A stretch of DNA of 64,000 bases from Oscillospiraceae bacterium. GTDB taxonomy: Bacteria; Bacillota; Clostridia; Oscillospirales; Acutalibacteraceae. Positions 23,634 to 33,749 of this stretch are shown one piece after another. Where the stretch lies: assembly GCA_031268405.1 (NCBI GenBank), contig JAIRXF010000015.1, forward strand, positions 1 through 64,000, given 5' to 3'. Position 1 is the first letter of the stretch; each line of letters opens with the position of its first letter. Both the position numbers and the translations under genes were made by a program. The notes beneath the pieces are model-generated. The model saw only the letters and a list, made by a program, of their open reading frames with translations, did no database searches and was not told the DNA's origin.

Positions 23634-25265
23634 ATGTCACAAAACTTATTAGTTAAAAGGTACAATATCTATTCTGGAATGGATATTAAATATCAAGGGA
23701 TTTCTATCTGTGTTGATCCAGCTAAAATAACTCCACAGGAGTTAGAAACTTTGAATCCTGATTTAATTTTGATATCACATGAATCAATGGATCATATGGA
23801 TCCAATTCAGGTATATCAATTGCAAAAACGCAAAAATTGTAAGATATTCTGTAACATAGCATCAGCCGTGGATTTAATTCAATATTATTTTCAAGACACC
23901 GAATTTATTGATAGTATAAATGTTATGCTCCCCAACAGCACTACTTGTTATAAAGACATTAAAATTACAGCTGCAATATCTAAACACTGTGATTATATGC
24001 TTCCCGTAATTTTCAGGTTAGATTTCTTGAAATGCGGTCATAGTGTTTTACACTGCATCGATACACTTATTTATGAAAATCTTGACGAAATATCAAAAGG
24101 TGTAGATGTAAGTATTATACCCATTGGCATTGCTAAGGGCGTAAGTGCTAAACTTGGTATGGATTTCATTAATAAATTGAAAAGTTCAGTCTACACAACT
24201 AATCATTTTACAGACCAAAATGAAGAACTGAAAACTTTAGTTGCTGAAAACACAACTTTAGCGCAAAATGGTGTAAGAGTACATTTCACGGATTGGAATG
24301 AAAGTTGTGAGATATCGCCTGGGTTTTTAAATAAAAATAACATTGAAACAATAACAAAAAATAAATTTAACAAAAAAAGTCTTAATGAAATTATTTCAAG
24401 CTTAAATAATAGCGAGAGCTTAGAAAACGATTTAATTTTAATTATAGAAGAGTTTAATTATAGAAAATCAAAATTAATGAAAAAAGAATTAGTAGCTTGC
24501 TTGAGTGAAATTTATAAAAGTTCAAACGAGAAGTGCAAGTCCTTAATCTTAATGATTTTAAGTATTGTAAGTGTATATGACAATTACTTAATAGGCATGT
24601 CATTTATAGATTTATTATCTTCTGATTTAGCTGTGCCAATAAATAACTCAAACGAAGAACTCAAATCATCTATTTTGTTCTTTTTGGGAATTTTCTCACA
24701 ACAAAGCGCAAAAATATATCACTTAAAAGAACTGTCATCGAACGCAAGTATTGAAAATGAACATGTTGCGTATTGGGTAGTAGAATGCTTAGGCAGAATG
24801 GGAACTTCTAAAAGCGATCAGGCCACAGTTGCTGCAGAAGAATTATTAAAAATTGTAAAACAAGACGAACTTTTTAATTCTGTCATAGTTAGAAGGAGAA
24901 TCTTCTGGGAATTTCATAGATTAATGAAGTTAAAACCTTCATTAGGATCAATGTTTATTAAATATTTTTCTGATGGGCTTTGTGATTCAAACCCAGACGT
25001 GCGCTTATTAGCAGAACTGTGTATAGGTGTTTTAAGCAGAACTTGCGATATATTAGATTCGGATGTTATGAAGAAATTCGTTGAATTAGATAAAGATGTA
25101 GAAGATGATGTACGTGAAATTTTTGTTCGTTGCTGGATAATGATTCATAGATATCATCCTACGATTTTTAATGACCACAGAAACAGAATAGAAAATTTAT
25201 TAAATGACTCTAATTGCCATGTTAGAAGGGCGGCTACAGAAGCTTTGGCATGTGATGAAAATTAG
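23634..25265 (+). CDS. Metallo-beta-lactamase-fold protein with HEAT-like repeats
   Basis: A 543-residue fusion. Residues about 1-225 resemble the UlaG-like metallo-hydrolase fold, with ISHESMDHMDP standing for the HxHxDH metal motif; the second His is Ser, so one metal site may be altered. Later His residues (SKHCDYM, LHCIDTL, TTNHFTD) could complete the site. From about 255 to the end are helical HEAT/armadillo-like repeats, the last ones containing SNPDVRLLAELCIGVL and SNCHVRRAATEAL. AAAGGAG precedes the ATG. The fold suggests a hydrolase or oxygenase joined to a protein-binding scaffold for the cluster. I know no described protein with this exact layout. Confidence 0.75.
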   Translation: MSQNLLVKRYNIYSGMDIKYQGISICVDPAKITPQELETLNPDLILISHESMDHMDPIQVYQLQKRKNCKIFCNIASAVDLIQYYFQDTEFIDSINVMLPNSTTCYKDIKITAAISKHCDYMLPVIFRLDFLKCGHSVLHCIDTLIYENLDEISKGVDVSIIPIGIAKGVSAKLGMDFINKLKSSVYTTNHFTDQNEELKTLVAENTTLAQNGVRVHFTDWNESCEISPGFLNKNNIETITKNKFNKKSLNEIISSLNNSESLENDLILIIEEFNYRKSKLMKKELVACLSEIYKSSNEKCKSLILMILSIVSVYDNYLIGMSFIDLLSSDLAVPINNSNEELKSSILFFLGIFSQQSAKIYHLKELSSNASIENEHVAYWVVECLGRMGTSKSDQATVAAEELLKIVKQDELFNSVIVRRRIFWEFHRLMKLKPSLGSMFIKYFSDGLCDSNPDVRLLAELCIGVLSRTCDILDSDVMKKFVELDKDVEDDVREIFVRCWIMIHRYHPTIFNDHRNRIENLLNDSNCHVRRAATEALACDEN

Positions 25266-25283
25266 TATAAAGAGGTTTTCGAT

Positions 25284-26276
25284 TTGGAATTAGATTTACA
25301 CGTTACAAATAAGTGCAATTTGAAATGCAAGCACTGTATATATGATTCTAATGGTCTTGAAATGGACGATATGTCTTGTGATACAGTTAAAAAAATTATT
25401 CCCGATTTAAGAAAGTTAGGAGTGGATGAGGTTCATTTAACTGGCGGTGAACCCTTAGTTAATTCTGAACTCTTTAACATTATTGAATTATTATCAAAAG
25501 AAAATTTTGTAGTTAGAATGCAGTCAAATGGAATGCTGGCAACTGAAATCAATGTAAAAAAGTTAAAAGGTGTAGGATTAAAATCTATTTTGATTAGTGT
25601 AGATGGCTTGGAAGAAAACCACAACTGGTTAAGAAATAATCCAAATTCGTACAAAAAAGCAATTGAAGCAATCAAGAATTGTAAAAAAGTAGGACTGTAT
25701 TGCAGAGCCAATACGGTTTTACATAAAAAAAATTTGAATGATATTTTTGGAACACTTAAAACAACAATGGATTTAAGCGCAGACCAACACTCATTCTTTT
25801 ATTTAACACCTGGTGGGCGGGGTAAAGATTTAAAAAATCATACACTAACTTTGAAAGAATGGCAAAATGCAGAAAAAACTATAATGGTTGCTTGTGACAT
25901 TTTAAATTGCAAACGCAAGGTTAAATTTCAAAGTTTGATTGTTAATTCTGAAGAAATTAATGAATGTCGAATTTTAGATCGTGATAATTGTTTATTACTT
26001 TCTGATGGCAACGTGTATCCTTGTGTATTTTTCGCGAACTCTCAATATAGCTTAGGTAACATTAAAAATGATAGCTTATTAAATATCTGGAATAGTGATG
26101 ACAATTGGCAAAAATATAGAACAAGTTCCAATAAAAGTTGCAGTAGCAGTAAGTGCGATGGTGGATGCAAAGGACTTTCTTTTTTGCTTAATGGAAGCAT
26201 GAGTTTGTGCGATCCACGCTGTCAGCACAAAATAAATTTGATTCCTGGTTGTATAAGAAAATATGTTAGCGAATAA
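25284..26276 (+). CDS. Radical SAM/SPASM protein D
   Basis: A 330-residue enzyme, likely TTG start at 25284 (AAAGAGG upstream). CNLKCKHC is at residues 11-18, LTGGEPL at about 53, and the SPASM region has CRILDRDNCLLLSDGNVYPC, then CSSSKCDGGCKG and a final CDPRC. It has the compact form typical of SPASM enzymes without a leader-binding domain. It follows the MBL/HEAT gene by 18 nt and precedes protein E by 7 nt. The product is unknown; peptide or cofactor modification is inferred from family. Confidence 0.88.
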   Translation: MELDLHVTNKCNLKCKHCIYDSNGLEMDDMSCDTVKKIIPDLRKLGVDEVHLTGGEPLVNSELFNIIELLSKENFVVRMQSNGMLATEINVKKLKGVGLKSILISVDGLEENHNWLRNNPNSYKKAIEAIKNCKKVGLYCRANTVLHKKNLNDIFGTLKTTMDLSADQHSFFYLTPGGRGKDLKNHTLTLKEWQNAEKTIMVACDILNCKRKVKFQSLIVNSEEINECRILDRDNCLLLSDGNVYPCVFFANSQYSLGNIKNDSLLNIWNSDDNWQKYRTSSNKSCSSSKCDGGCKGLSFLLNGSMSLCDPRCQHKINLIPGCIRKYVSE

Positions 26277-26283
26277 GGGGGAA

Positions 26284-27714
26284 ATGATGTTTAACAAAAA
26301 TGTACGTATGTTTAGTAAAAATGATTATGTTTGTCTTTACAACATCATAACAATGAATACCATCTATTTGAAGCAAAGCACATTAACGAACAAAGAAAAA
26401 ACGAAAGAATTAATTTCTAAAATGCCTCAAGATTTTTTAAAAGGCACAAATCACTACGAGCAAATCCAAGAATCCATTAAACCATTTTTACTGCCAAAAT
26501 TGAAAACTTTGTTTATGATAATAAATGAAACATGTAACTTGTTTTGCAAGTACTGTAGATACATACAAAAGCTGCCTAAAAATCATGTTGGTACTGTAAT
26601 GGATAAAACTATTGGAAAAGGAATAATAGAAAAATTTTTGTCTGGTGATAATACAGGAATCGAAAGAAAATCCATAGTGATTTTTGGTACGGAAATTTTG
26701 CAACACCCTGATTTAGTTGAATCGTTAGCAAAATGTGTTAGAGAATTTGATGCTAAAAACAATGTGAATACTGAACTAACAATGTTCACGAATGGCGTTT
26801 TAATCAATAATAAAGTTATTAAAATAATAAAAGAAAACTCAATTGTTACTATTATTTCTATTGATGGGCCAAAAGAAATTCACGATCAAGCTCGTATTTA
26901 TAGAAGCGGAAAAGGTAGCTATGAGATAGTAAAAAAAAATTGCGATCTTTTACGTGAAAATGGTATCAGGTTTGGAATATCTACAGCAGTAGGCGAACAC
27001 AATATTGATGCTTTGCCCGATATAATAGAACATTTTGTGAAAGAGTTTAATCCCATAAATATTGGTTTGAATCCGATGGAAATAAATAAAGATGCTCCAA
27101 AGGATATTTTTTATACTAAATTTATGAGGCAATCGTTAAAAGCATTTGAAATAGCTCGGAATTATGGTGTATCATTACCCCAAGTTATGAGACGAATTCG
27201 CCCATTTGTGGAACGCAGGCAACGAATAAAAGAATGTCCTACTTGCGGTGGTTCGTTAAGAGTTTATCCCAATGGAAGAATTGGGACTTGTTCGCATTTT
27301 GTTGCCAATGATGAATATTGCATACCCTATAAAACATACGTAGAAGACGGAATTTCAAAAAACAAGATAATAAGACAATGGAGCTTGAGGACACAATTCA
27401 ATTTTCCGAAATGTTCGGAGTGCGAAGCTATTAGCCTTTGTGGCGGCGGTTGTGTTTATAATGCATTTTTACAAAATAATGATATTATGTCACCGGATCA
27501 TAGAGTATGCTCGCACAGCAAATATGGTCTTGAGTGGTGTATCTGGAAATTGTTTGACGATATAGTCGGAAAAAAAATACTAGAAATCTCCGATATAATT
27601 GTTCCCGATATTGAAATGAGAAGGGCTTTATACGGAAAAATAGATGAAGTCAATAATGTATTACCTTTACAGGAATACAACTCATTTGGTGAGGTGAGCC
27701 TGAATATTGGATAA
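26284..27714 (+). CDS. Radical SAM/SPASM protein E (peptide-maturase type)
   Basis: About 476 residues. I take the start as ATG 26284 or 26287 after AAGGGGG; a frame-open ATG at 26263 lies inside gene D. The first 75 residues (FSKNDYVCLYNIITMNTIYL) look like the N-terminal domain seen in peptide-maturing SPASM enzymes. CNLFCKYC follows at about residues 84-91, IFGTEILQHP stands in for GGEP, and SPASM cysteines include CPTCGGSLRVYPNGRIGTC and CSECEAISLCGGGC. The C-terminus overlaps the metK start by 8 nt. Such enzymes often form thioether, epimer or C-C bonds on peptides; no precursor was proven. Confidence 0.88.
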   Translation: MMFNKNVRMFSKNDYVCLYNIITMNTIYLKQSTLTNKEKTKELISKMPQDFLKGTNHYEQIQESIKPFLLPKLKTLFMIINETCNLFCKYCRYIQKLPKNHVGTVMDKTIGKGIIEKFLSGDNTGIERKSIVIFGTEILQHPDLVESLAKCVREFDAKNNVNTELTMFTNGVLINNKVIKIIKENSIVTIISIDGPKEIHDQARIYRSGKGSYEIVKKNCDLLRENGIRFGISTAVGEHNIDALPDIIEHFVKEFNPINIGLNPMEINKDAPKDIFYTKFMRQSLKAFEIARNYGVSLPQVMRRIRPFVERRQRIKECPTCGGSLRVYPNGRIGTCSHFVANDEYCIPYKTYVEDGISKNKIIRQWSLRTQFNFPKCSECEAISLCGGGCVYNAFLQNNDIMSPDHRVCSHSKYGLEWCIWKLFDDIVGKKILEISDIIVPDIEMRRALYGKIDEVNNVLPLQEYNSFGEVSLNIG

Positions 27715-28864
27715 GATTTATTCTTCTGAATATGTTTCTAAAGGGCATCCCGATAAACTAGCTGATTTAATTTCTGATTCAGTTTTGGATGAGTGTTTAA
27801 AAATAAATCCTGGTAGTCATGTGGCTTGTGAAACTTTGATAAGTAAAGATTTAGTGGTTGTGTCGGGTGAAATTAACACTCCAATTTCCGATAAAATTTG
27901 CCGTAATATAATAAAAAATTCTTCTGATTTTTGCGGATACAATAGAGATCAATCGGGGTTCTATTTTGATAAAGCAAAAATAGTTATAAATTTAAATGGA
28001 CAGTCAAAAGATATAAATTACGCAGTTGAAAATAGCTATGAAAAAAGAAATCAAACTAGCAAAACTGATAACGCGGATACTTTGGGCGCGGGTGATCAAG
28101 GAATTGTAGTTGGTTATGCTTGTAACGAAACTCCCGAATTGATGCCACTTCCATACATTATTTCTAGAGATTTAATTAATCAGTTTGAAAAATTGCATGA
28201 CGATCAGACATTAGACTATTTAAGACCCGTGGCAAAATCGCTTGTTGCTATAGTTTATGAAAACAATAAACCAAAACATATAGATAGATTAGTTCTTTCG
28301 GTACAACACACCAAAGAAACGTCGGAGGAAAAATTAAAAATTGATCTCAAAGAATATGTCATATCTCAAAATAAATACAGTCACTTATTCAATGCAAATA
28401 CCAAAATTTTGATTAATCCATCAGGATGTTTCTCTATTGGTGGTCCAGAAGCAGATGCAGGGCTTACAGGACGAAAAATAATTGTGGATACTTATGGCGG
28501 ACGCGCTAGACATGGTGGAGGTGCGTTTTCAGGTAAGGATGCAAGTAAAAGTGATAGATCAGGAGCTTATTTGTGTAGGTGGATTGCAAAAAATATTGTG
28601 GGATTAAGTTATGCTGATCAGTGTGAGATAGAACTCTTATACGCGATTGGTGTTTCTAAGCCAATAGGAATAGATATTAATTGTTTTGGAACACATAAAG
28701 TAAACATGGATAAAATTTATAAATTTGTTGAAGACAACTTTGATTTAAGAATTTACAGTACAATTAAAGAGCTTGATTTGAAAAAACCAATCTATAAAGA
28801 AACGACTATTTTAGGACATTTTGGTCATCAAAATCACTTTGCTTGGGAAAAACTGAAATCATAA
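27707..28864 (+). CDS. metK: S-adenosylmethionine synthetase
   Basis: A 385-residue methionine adenosyltransferase that makes S-adenosylmethionine from methionine and ATP. Signatures are SSEYVSKGHPDKLADLISDSVL, GAGDQGIVVGYACNETPELMPLP and GGGAFSGKDASKSDRSGAY; key ATP- and phosphate-binding residues are present. The start is TTG at 27707, overlapping the end of gene E. Placement amid five radical SAM genes is unusual and suggests dedicated cofactor supply, unless this is the organism's only metK. The sequence is somewhat diverged from textbook MetK (for example SKGHPDK for TEGHPDK). Confidence 0.95.
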   Translation: MDKIYSSEYVSKGHPDKLADLISDSVLDECLKINPGSHVACETLISKDLVVVSGEINTPISDKICRNIIKNSSDFCGYNRDQSGFYFDKAKIVINLNGQSKDINYAVENSYEKRNQTSKTDNADTLGAGDQGIVVGYACNETPELMPLPYIISRDLINQFEKLHDDQTLDYLRPVAKSLVAIVYENNKPKHIDRLVLSVQHTKETSEEKLKIDLKEYVISQNKYSHLFNANTKILINPSGCFSIGGPEADAGLTGRKIIVDTYGGRARHGGGAFSGKDASKSDRSGAYLCRWIAKNIVGLSYADQCEIELLYAIGVSKPIGIDINCFGTHKVNMDKIYKFVEDNFDLRIYSTIKELDLKKPIYKETTILGHFGHQNHFAWEKLKS

Positions 28865-28882
28865 ATCTAAATGAGGTACAAC

Positions 28883-30352
28883 ATGAACACCGCGGATATT
28901 ATAGCTATAAATTTTAAAAATAATGAATGGGGCAGCGAAAAATCAACTCCCCCAGACAATCTCATTGTTCCAGTATATAGAATTTTTCCCCACAATGATG
29001 ATTATAAAATTTTATTTCAGCCCAATACGCTCAACATTTATCTAATAAAGAATGATGCAATTGATGTTTTAGAAAAATTAAGCAAAAATGGCAATAGTGA
29101 TTTTGATTCTAACTTAATCTCAAAATTCATTAATTGCGCTCTTGTAACAACTAAAAACGACGAGATTTCTAATAGTAAAGTTGACGATAAAATTATTAAT
29201 AAACATAGTAAAAAATTATTTTTGCATGTGTCGCATAACTGTAATTTAGGTTGTCCCTATTGCTATGCCGAAGGCGGAGATTATGGTAGAAACAAGCAAA
29301 TGATGTCGTTAAAAACGGCATTTGATTCCATAAATTATACGATGCAAAAAGATCCCGATTTAAAAGAAATATCTATAGATTTTTTTGGCGGGGAACCTTT
29401 GTTAAATTTCCAAGTTATTGAACAGTTTATAGAATCCGTAGAACTTAAATATCTTAGTGTGAAATTTAAGTATGGTATCGTTACCAATGGCACCGTGATG
29501 AACGATAAAATTAAAAATATGATGAAAAAGCATCAGTTTCACGTAATGATAACCATAGACGGTCCAAAAGAATATCACGATTTGCAACGTGTTTATGCAA
29601 ATGGCAAAGGTAGTTTTGATGAACTAGTCAAGAATTTACCCGACTTCAAAGAAAGTGCCAATTATCTTTGCGCCAGAGTAGTTTATGGAAGAAAAAACAA
29701 TAATCTTTATAAGATATTTAAATACATATACGAAGAATTAGACATTCATGATATTTCTTATAGACCTGTTATGACTGATCTTGAAGAATATAAATTAGAT
29801 GCGGAATCAGAAAATTTTGCTATAGAATCATTAATTAAAAGTTTTGACTATTTTTTAGAGAAAAAATTAGATGGCAAGGAAATAGAGAGCAAATTTTTTA
29901 GCGAACAAATATTGAAATTAATGGATAGAAAGATTAAAAAAAGTTTCTGTGACTTCGGTAATTTCATGTCTATCACACCCGAAGGAAATATGTACCCGTG
30001 TACTCATTTTGTATACAATGATAAATTTGAAATCGGAAATATCTATAAAATCAGTGAAAATACTGATGTGCTAAAGAATTGCAAAAAATCAAGTTGTGCA
30101 AAGTATGAACCTTGTAAAAGTTGTTGGATTTTAGGTCTTTGTTCGGGAGGGTGTAAAGGTAGTGCAGCTTTTTACAACAAAGATAATCTATTTATAAATG
30201 ATGAATACTGCAAGACGAGAATGGCAATCGTCGAAAGGGCAATAAAGACAATAGTTCAAAGTCATGAAAATAATAATTTAGAAAAATTAAAACAATCATT
30301 AATTAAAGATAAAGATGAAACAACCGAAATGTCACCAAATCGTTGGCGTTAA
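28883..30352 (+). CDS. Radical SAM/SPASM protein G (peptide-maturase type)
   Basis: 489 residues from the ATG at 28883 (GAGG 6 nt upstream); the ATG at 28871 has no site. Residues 1-105 form an N-terminal domain like the leader-recognition part of SPASM maturases (VYRIFPHNDDYKILFQPNTLNIYL). CNLGCPYCYAEGGDYG begins at about 114, FGGEPLLNF at about 165, and the SPASM cysteines are CDFGNFMSITPEGNMYPC, then CAKYEPCKSCWILGLCSGGC and a final EYC. This build resembles six-Cys peptide (SCIFF)-type maturases that form thioethers. It sits 18 nt after metK. Confidence 0.9.
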   Translation: MNTADIIAINFKNNEWGSEKSTPPDNLIVPVYRIFPHNDDYKILFQPNTLNIYLIKNDAIDVLEKLSKNGNSDFDSNLISKFINCALVTTKNDEISNSKVDDKIINKHSKKLFLHVSHNCNLGCPYCYAEGGDYGRNKQMMSLKTAFDSINYTMQKDPDLKEISIDFFGGEPLLNFQVIEQFIESVELKYLSVKFKYGIVTNGTVMNDKIKNMMKKHQFHVMITIDGPKEYHDLQRVYANGKGSFDELVKNLPDFKESANYLCARVVYGRKNNNLYKIFKYIYEELDIHDISYRPVMTDLEEYKLDAESENFAIESLIKSFDYFLEKKLDGKEIESKFFSEQILKLMDRKIKKSFCDFGNFMSITPEGNMYPCTHFVYNDKFEIGNIYKISENTDVLKNCKKSSCAKYEPCKSCWILGLCSGGCKGSAAFYNKDNLFINDEYCKTRMAIVERAIKTIVQSHENNNLEKLKQSLIKDKDETTEMSPNRWR

Positions 30353-30373
30353 TATAAATGGAGGGTTCAAAAA

Positions 30374-31471
30374 TTGTTTGAATTAAAAGATTTGCATATA
30401 CGATTAACATCTGCTTGTAATATGAGTTGCCCGCATTGTTATGCGGCAGACTGGTTTAAAGACCACACGCAATTAACCTTTGACGAGGTTCAAAATGTTG
30501 TTTTACAAGCCAAGAAATTGGGATGTAAAAAAGTCACTCTCACGGGCGGAGAACCGCTTGTCTCTTTATATATTTGTGATTCTATAAAATTTTGTTTGTT
30601 CCACAAATTAAAGGTTTCGCTTGAAACAAATGGAGTATTGGTTGGTAAGCTTATACCCACACTAAGCACTTCAGATATTAAAAATGTAAATTTTACCGTA
30701 AGTTATGATGGCGAAATTATGAGAGATTCAAAATTTTCCTTTAAAGTAAAAGAAAATATTGAAAAATTAGTCAATTTGGGCTGTAGTGTAAAAATTCAGA
30801 CTACTATTACTCGATTAAATATAAATGAGCTTGATATAATATTAAGTTTTTCTAAAAATCTAGGAATACCGAATAGAGTGTTTTTGTCCCATAGTCCGAA
30901 CGGCAATGCAAAAGATTTAAAATTACTTGATGTGGAGGATTGGTTGAAAACAATAAAATATATAAAATCAAATTACGATCATGCTATCGTTGAACTTCCC
31001 GATGTGTTCTCGGGGAAAGCATCTCGTAAATGCGGGTGGGGAGTACATCGTTGTGAAATTATGTCAAATGGAGATATTACATCATGTGGACCAATTGCAT
31101 TCAACAAACGTGGGTTTGTGGCGGGCAATATAAAGGACAATTCTTTGGGAAAAATATGGAACAGTGAACATTTTTCATATATTCACAATTTAAAACAAAA
31201 TGATTTTAAGGGATTATGTGCCAAATGTATGTTTTGGAAAGATTGCTTAGGCGCTTGTAGATCAGTTTCGTATGCTAACGGAGATAATTTACTAGATCCG
31301 CATCCGTTCTGCAACCTAGTCTATAATGCCGTTAAAAATAGCGAGTTGGATGATTCTGAACTTTTTGATGCGCAACGTACCCACGAATGGATAAGACAAA
31401 TAGATAGTTTGAATTTTGTTCCAGAAAGCGAATTATACAGCTCCATAGTAAAAGAACAACACTCTGTATAA
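30374..31471 (+). CDS. Radical SAM/SPASM protein H
   Basis: A 365-residue enzyme with a TTG start (30374), 8 nt after GGAGGG. CNMSCPHCYAADW is at residues 15-22, LTGGEPLVS at about 57, the second half has CGWGVHRCEIMSNGDITSC, then CAKCMFWKDCLGAC and a final FCNL. It has no N-terminal leader-binding domain. It is the last intact gene of the cluster. Beyond it the plus strand holds only scraps, for instance a fragment near 31560-31665 reading RTLNKIMAEKYKKF. Confidence 0.88.
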   Translation: MFELKDLHIRLTSACNMSCPHCYAADWFKDHTQLTFDEVQNVVLQAKKLGCKKVTLTGGEPLVSLYICDSIKFCLFHKLKVSLETNGVLVGKLIPTLSTSDIKNVNFTVSYDGEIMRDSKFSFKVKENIEKLVNLGCSVKIQTTITRLNINELDIILSFSKNLGIPNRVFLSHSPNGNAKDLKLLDVEDWLKTIKYIKSNYDHAIVELPDVFSGKASRKCGWGVHRCEIMSNGDITSCGPIAFNKRGFVAGNIKDNSLGKIWNSEHFSYIHNLKQNDFKGLCAKCMFWKDCLGACRSVSYANGDNLLDPHPFCNLVYNAVKNSELDDSELFDAQRTHEWIRQIDSLNFVPESELYSSIVKEQHSV

Positions 31472-31650
31472 TTACAAAACCCGCTAATTAAAGTGGTCAT
31501 GATAGCGTGTTTTATGCTTTTGTACTTACTAAATTACTTAAGGAATACCCTTTAAGACCTTTATTGAAAACGTAAAAGTTAATAATGTAAGCAGAACGTT
31601 AAACAAAATCATGGCAGAAAAATATAAAAAATTCAAATTTGAAATTATTC

Positions 31651-31995
31651 TTATCGGGGGGGAATGAATTCCACAAAACTTATTGATAAAATGAAAATGT
31701 GAACCTCTGCATCTGAAGGATTATTATTCTGGTATTCTTCAAAATTGCAATCAAATTTTCTGGGTAATTCCATATTCCAAAGATTTTTCCAAAACTCCGA
31801 TACAGTTTTTTGCATTGGCCCCTTAACAACGAATTTTGCGTACTTATCTGCGGGTATGGTACTAAAAACGAAATTATTGTTGGAGTTATCTACATTGTTT
31901 ATTTCCAATCCAGTTGCAACATCATAAGCACCTTTCTCATTGTTTTCGTAATTTGAATAAGTGCAAATCGCTTTTTGATAGTCTGATTTTTAATT
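31651..31995 (-). pseudogene. GyrI-like/effector-binding domain fragment
   Basis: The minus-strand frame reads YQKAICTYSNYENNEKGAYDVATGLEIN, then PADKYAKFVVKGPMQKTVSEFW and RKFDCNFEEYQNN, matching the small-molecule-binding (GyrI-like) domain often fused to AraC-type regulators. The DNA-binding part is absent and the upstream frame has stops, so it is a truncated gene. It may once have sensed a product of the island. Confidence 0.7.
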
Positions 31996-32029
31996 TTGAG
32001 ATGCCTTTTGATAATTATATTATTGAACA

Positions 32030-32590
32030 ACTATTTTTTTATCCCATTTCCCAAATTTAAAACACCACAAATCTATAATTATTGGAATGAGCGAAGACGC
32101 TGTGTTCTATACCAATAAATCCATAATTCAAAACAAATCCTAACGGCCAACATGGTCCTGCTCTTATAACGAGAGCATCAACTAATGAATTATAAAACCC
32201 CAATTTTGCATTGCCTATTCAGGCAGTAAACATATCAAATGTAAACATTATAGCATAAGCAGAGAATTCCATATTTTCATATATAAAATTCTATTTTTAA
32301 TGATTTCGAGACTGAAATCAAAAAGCATAAATAATTGTCTTGCAAAAAGCTGAAATATTAAAACAACAAATACTGTTACAATTAAATTTATTTTTAAACC
32401 AACTATACCTATTTTCTTGTTCTTTCAATATTGTTGGCCTCCATATTTTGTTCGACCATAGTGTTAATAGTTTGACCAGTGCTATGGCACTATAGAAAGC
32501 CTGAAAAATATTAGAAAAAATATAGGTATCCTCCCAATAATCATTTTTTTTAGTTATACTTCCCGTTGTTAAATCGAGATTTTTATCCAT
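32030..32590 (-). pseudogene. MATE-family multidrug exporter remnant
   Basis: The frame starting at 32590 reads MDKNLDLTTGSITKK, the classic MATE N-terminus, then IFSNIFQAFYSAI. It soon shifts frame; other frames give transporter-like pieces (VVLIFQLFARQLFMLF, GFVLNYGFIGIEHS). At about 560 nt it is far shorter than a MATE gene (about 1,350 nt), so it has shifts and large deletions. An exporter next to modification enzymes would fit a former natural-product island. Confidence 0.7.
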
Positions 32591-32644
32591 TTGAGTTTAC
32601 TCCTTTGTTTTGAAAAATTTGATTTTTGTTGGCGGGAAATTAAT

Positions 32645-33391
32645 TTATCCAAAAGGAATTTTGGTAAAATTAGCAGTGTCCAATTGGAATTCTAGATTCT
32701 TTGGAAAAGCAATTGCTATGATACAGTTGTCTTGTTTAAATGTTAAAAAATTATACTGTGGGAAATGCAAAAAATCACCTCTAATCTGATATTCTGTAGC
32801 TTCAATTTTATTGATTTTAAGTATTTTTAAATCTACATTAATTCCTGTTTTTAAACATTTACTTAGTGCCTCTTTTGCTGCCCATACATTTGTTAGCTTT
32901 TCTACTAAATCTATATGTATATCGTCAAACATTTCAATTTCTTCTAAACTAATGATTTTTTTAAGTATTTCTTTTTTGCTGTCATCACATTTTTCTATAT
33001 CTGTGCCAAAAATTAATTCTCTATTAAAAGCAATCGCAACACTATAATTATCACAATGTGAAATTGTAACATCTAGATTTAGATCTTTATTTTCTAAAAT
33101 TGGCTGTCTAAAAATACCGTTTTTTATTAGAATATTTTCCGGATTAATATTTTCAATTTACTTTAAAATTGCTTTTTTAGCCGAACATCTTCCAAGAATA
33201 TAACTCTCTAATCTTTTTTCAGATACGATTTTATTTAAGTATTTTTTTCAGATTTATGTAAAAAATTAAGGTTTATGTAATTTTTAAAATTTGCGCCTGT
33301 TTGTTTTTCTAACTTACTTAGGCACAGTGAAATTTTGTGAGAATGATGTTTGTGGTTAGCATTGAACATATGCATTTTATTTTTTAAAATC
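32645..33391 (-). pseudogene. 4'-Phosphopantetheinyl transferase (Sfp type), disrupted
   Basis: Combined frames give MILKNKMHMFNANHKHH, LESYILGRCSAKKAI, VTISHCDNYSVAIAF, the metal motif FGTDIEKC and the catalytic WAAKEALSK. This is the full order of an Sfp-type transferase, which arms carrier proteins with phosphopantetheine. One frameshift near 33245 and one TAA after SAKKAILK break it; otherwise it is nearly complete, so inactivation is recent or a sequencing error is possible. No carrier-protein gene is in the window. Confidence 0.8.
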
Positions 33392-33748
33392 ATTTTATCA
33401 ACTCACAATCTTTAAGATTTTCAGACATATTAAAGCATTTTGCTGTATCTATACTTGCTTTTGCCTGTAATGTTTGCTCTTTCTTTGGTATTTTATAAGT
33501 TCTACTTCCCCTTTTAAATAAGTGCCAGTTTGTTTAAAATAGCAATCTATGCTACAATTAATGTATTGATTTTTAATATCTAAAATCCGATTGTAGTCAC
33601 ATATTCTTGCGTTTCTCCGGATTTTTTGCTGACCCCCAATATTTAATATAGATGAACTAAGATATTTACGCAAATTTATCTTTTCCAATAAAGGAGCACA
33701 GACAATTATTTTTTTCTTTATAAGGGGTAAATCTATGTAAATTGGCAA
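33392..33748 (-). pseudogene. DUF5131 (phage Gp37-like) C-terminal remnant
   Basis: The frame holds KKIIVCAPLLEKINLRKYL, then GGQQKIRRNARICDYNRILDIKNQ and CYFKQTGTYLKGEVE, matching the C-terminal half of DUF5131 (phage Gp37/Gp68-like) proteins, which belong to the radical SAM superfamily. The Cys-containing N-terminal half is missing, and the last residues need a frameshift near 33480. It abuts the transferase pseudogene. Confidence 0.65.
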
Positions 33749-33749
33749 T

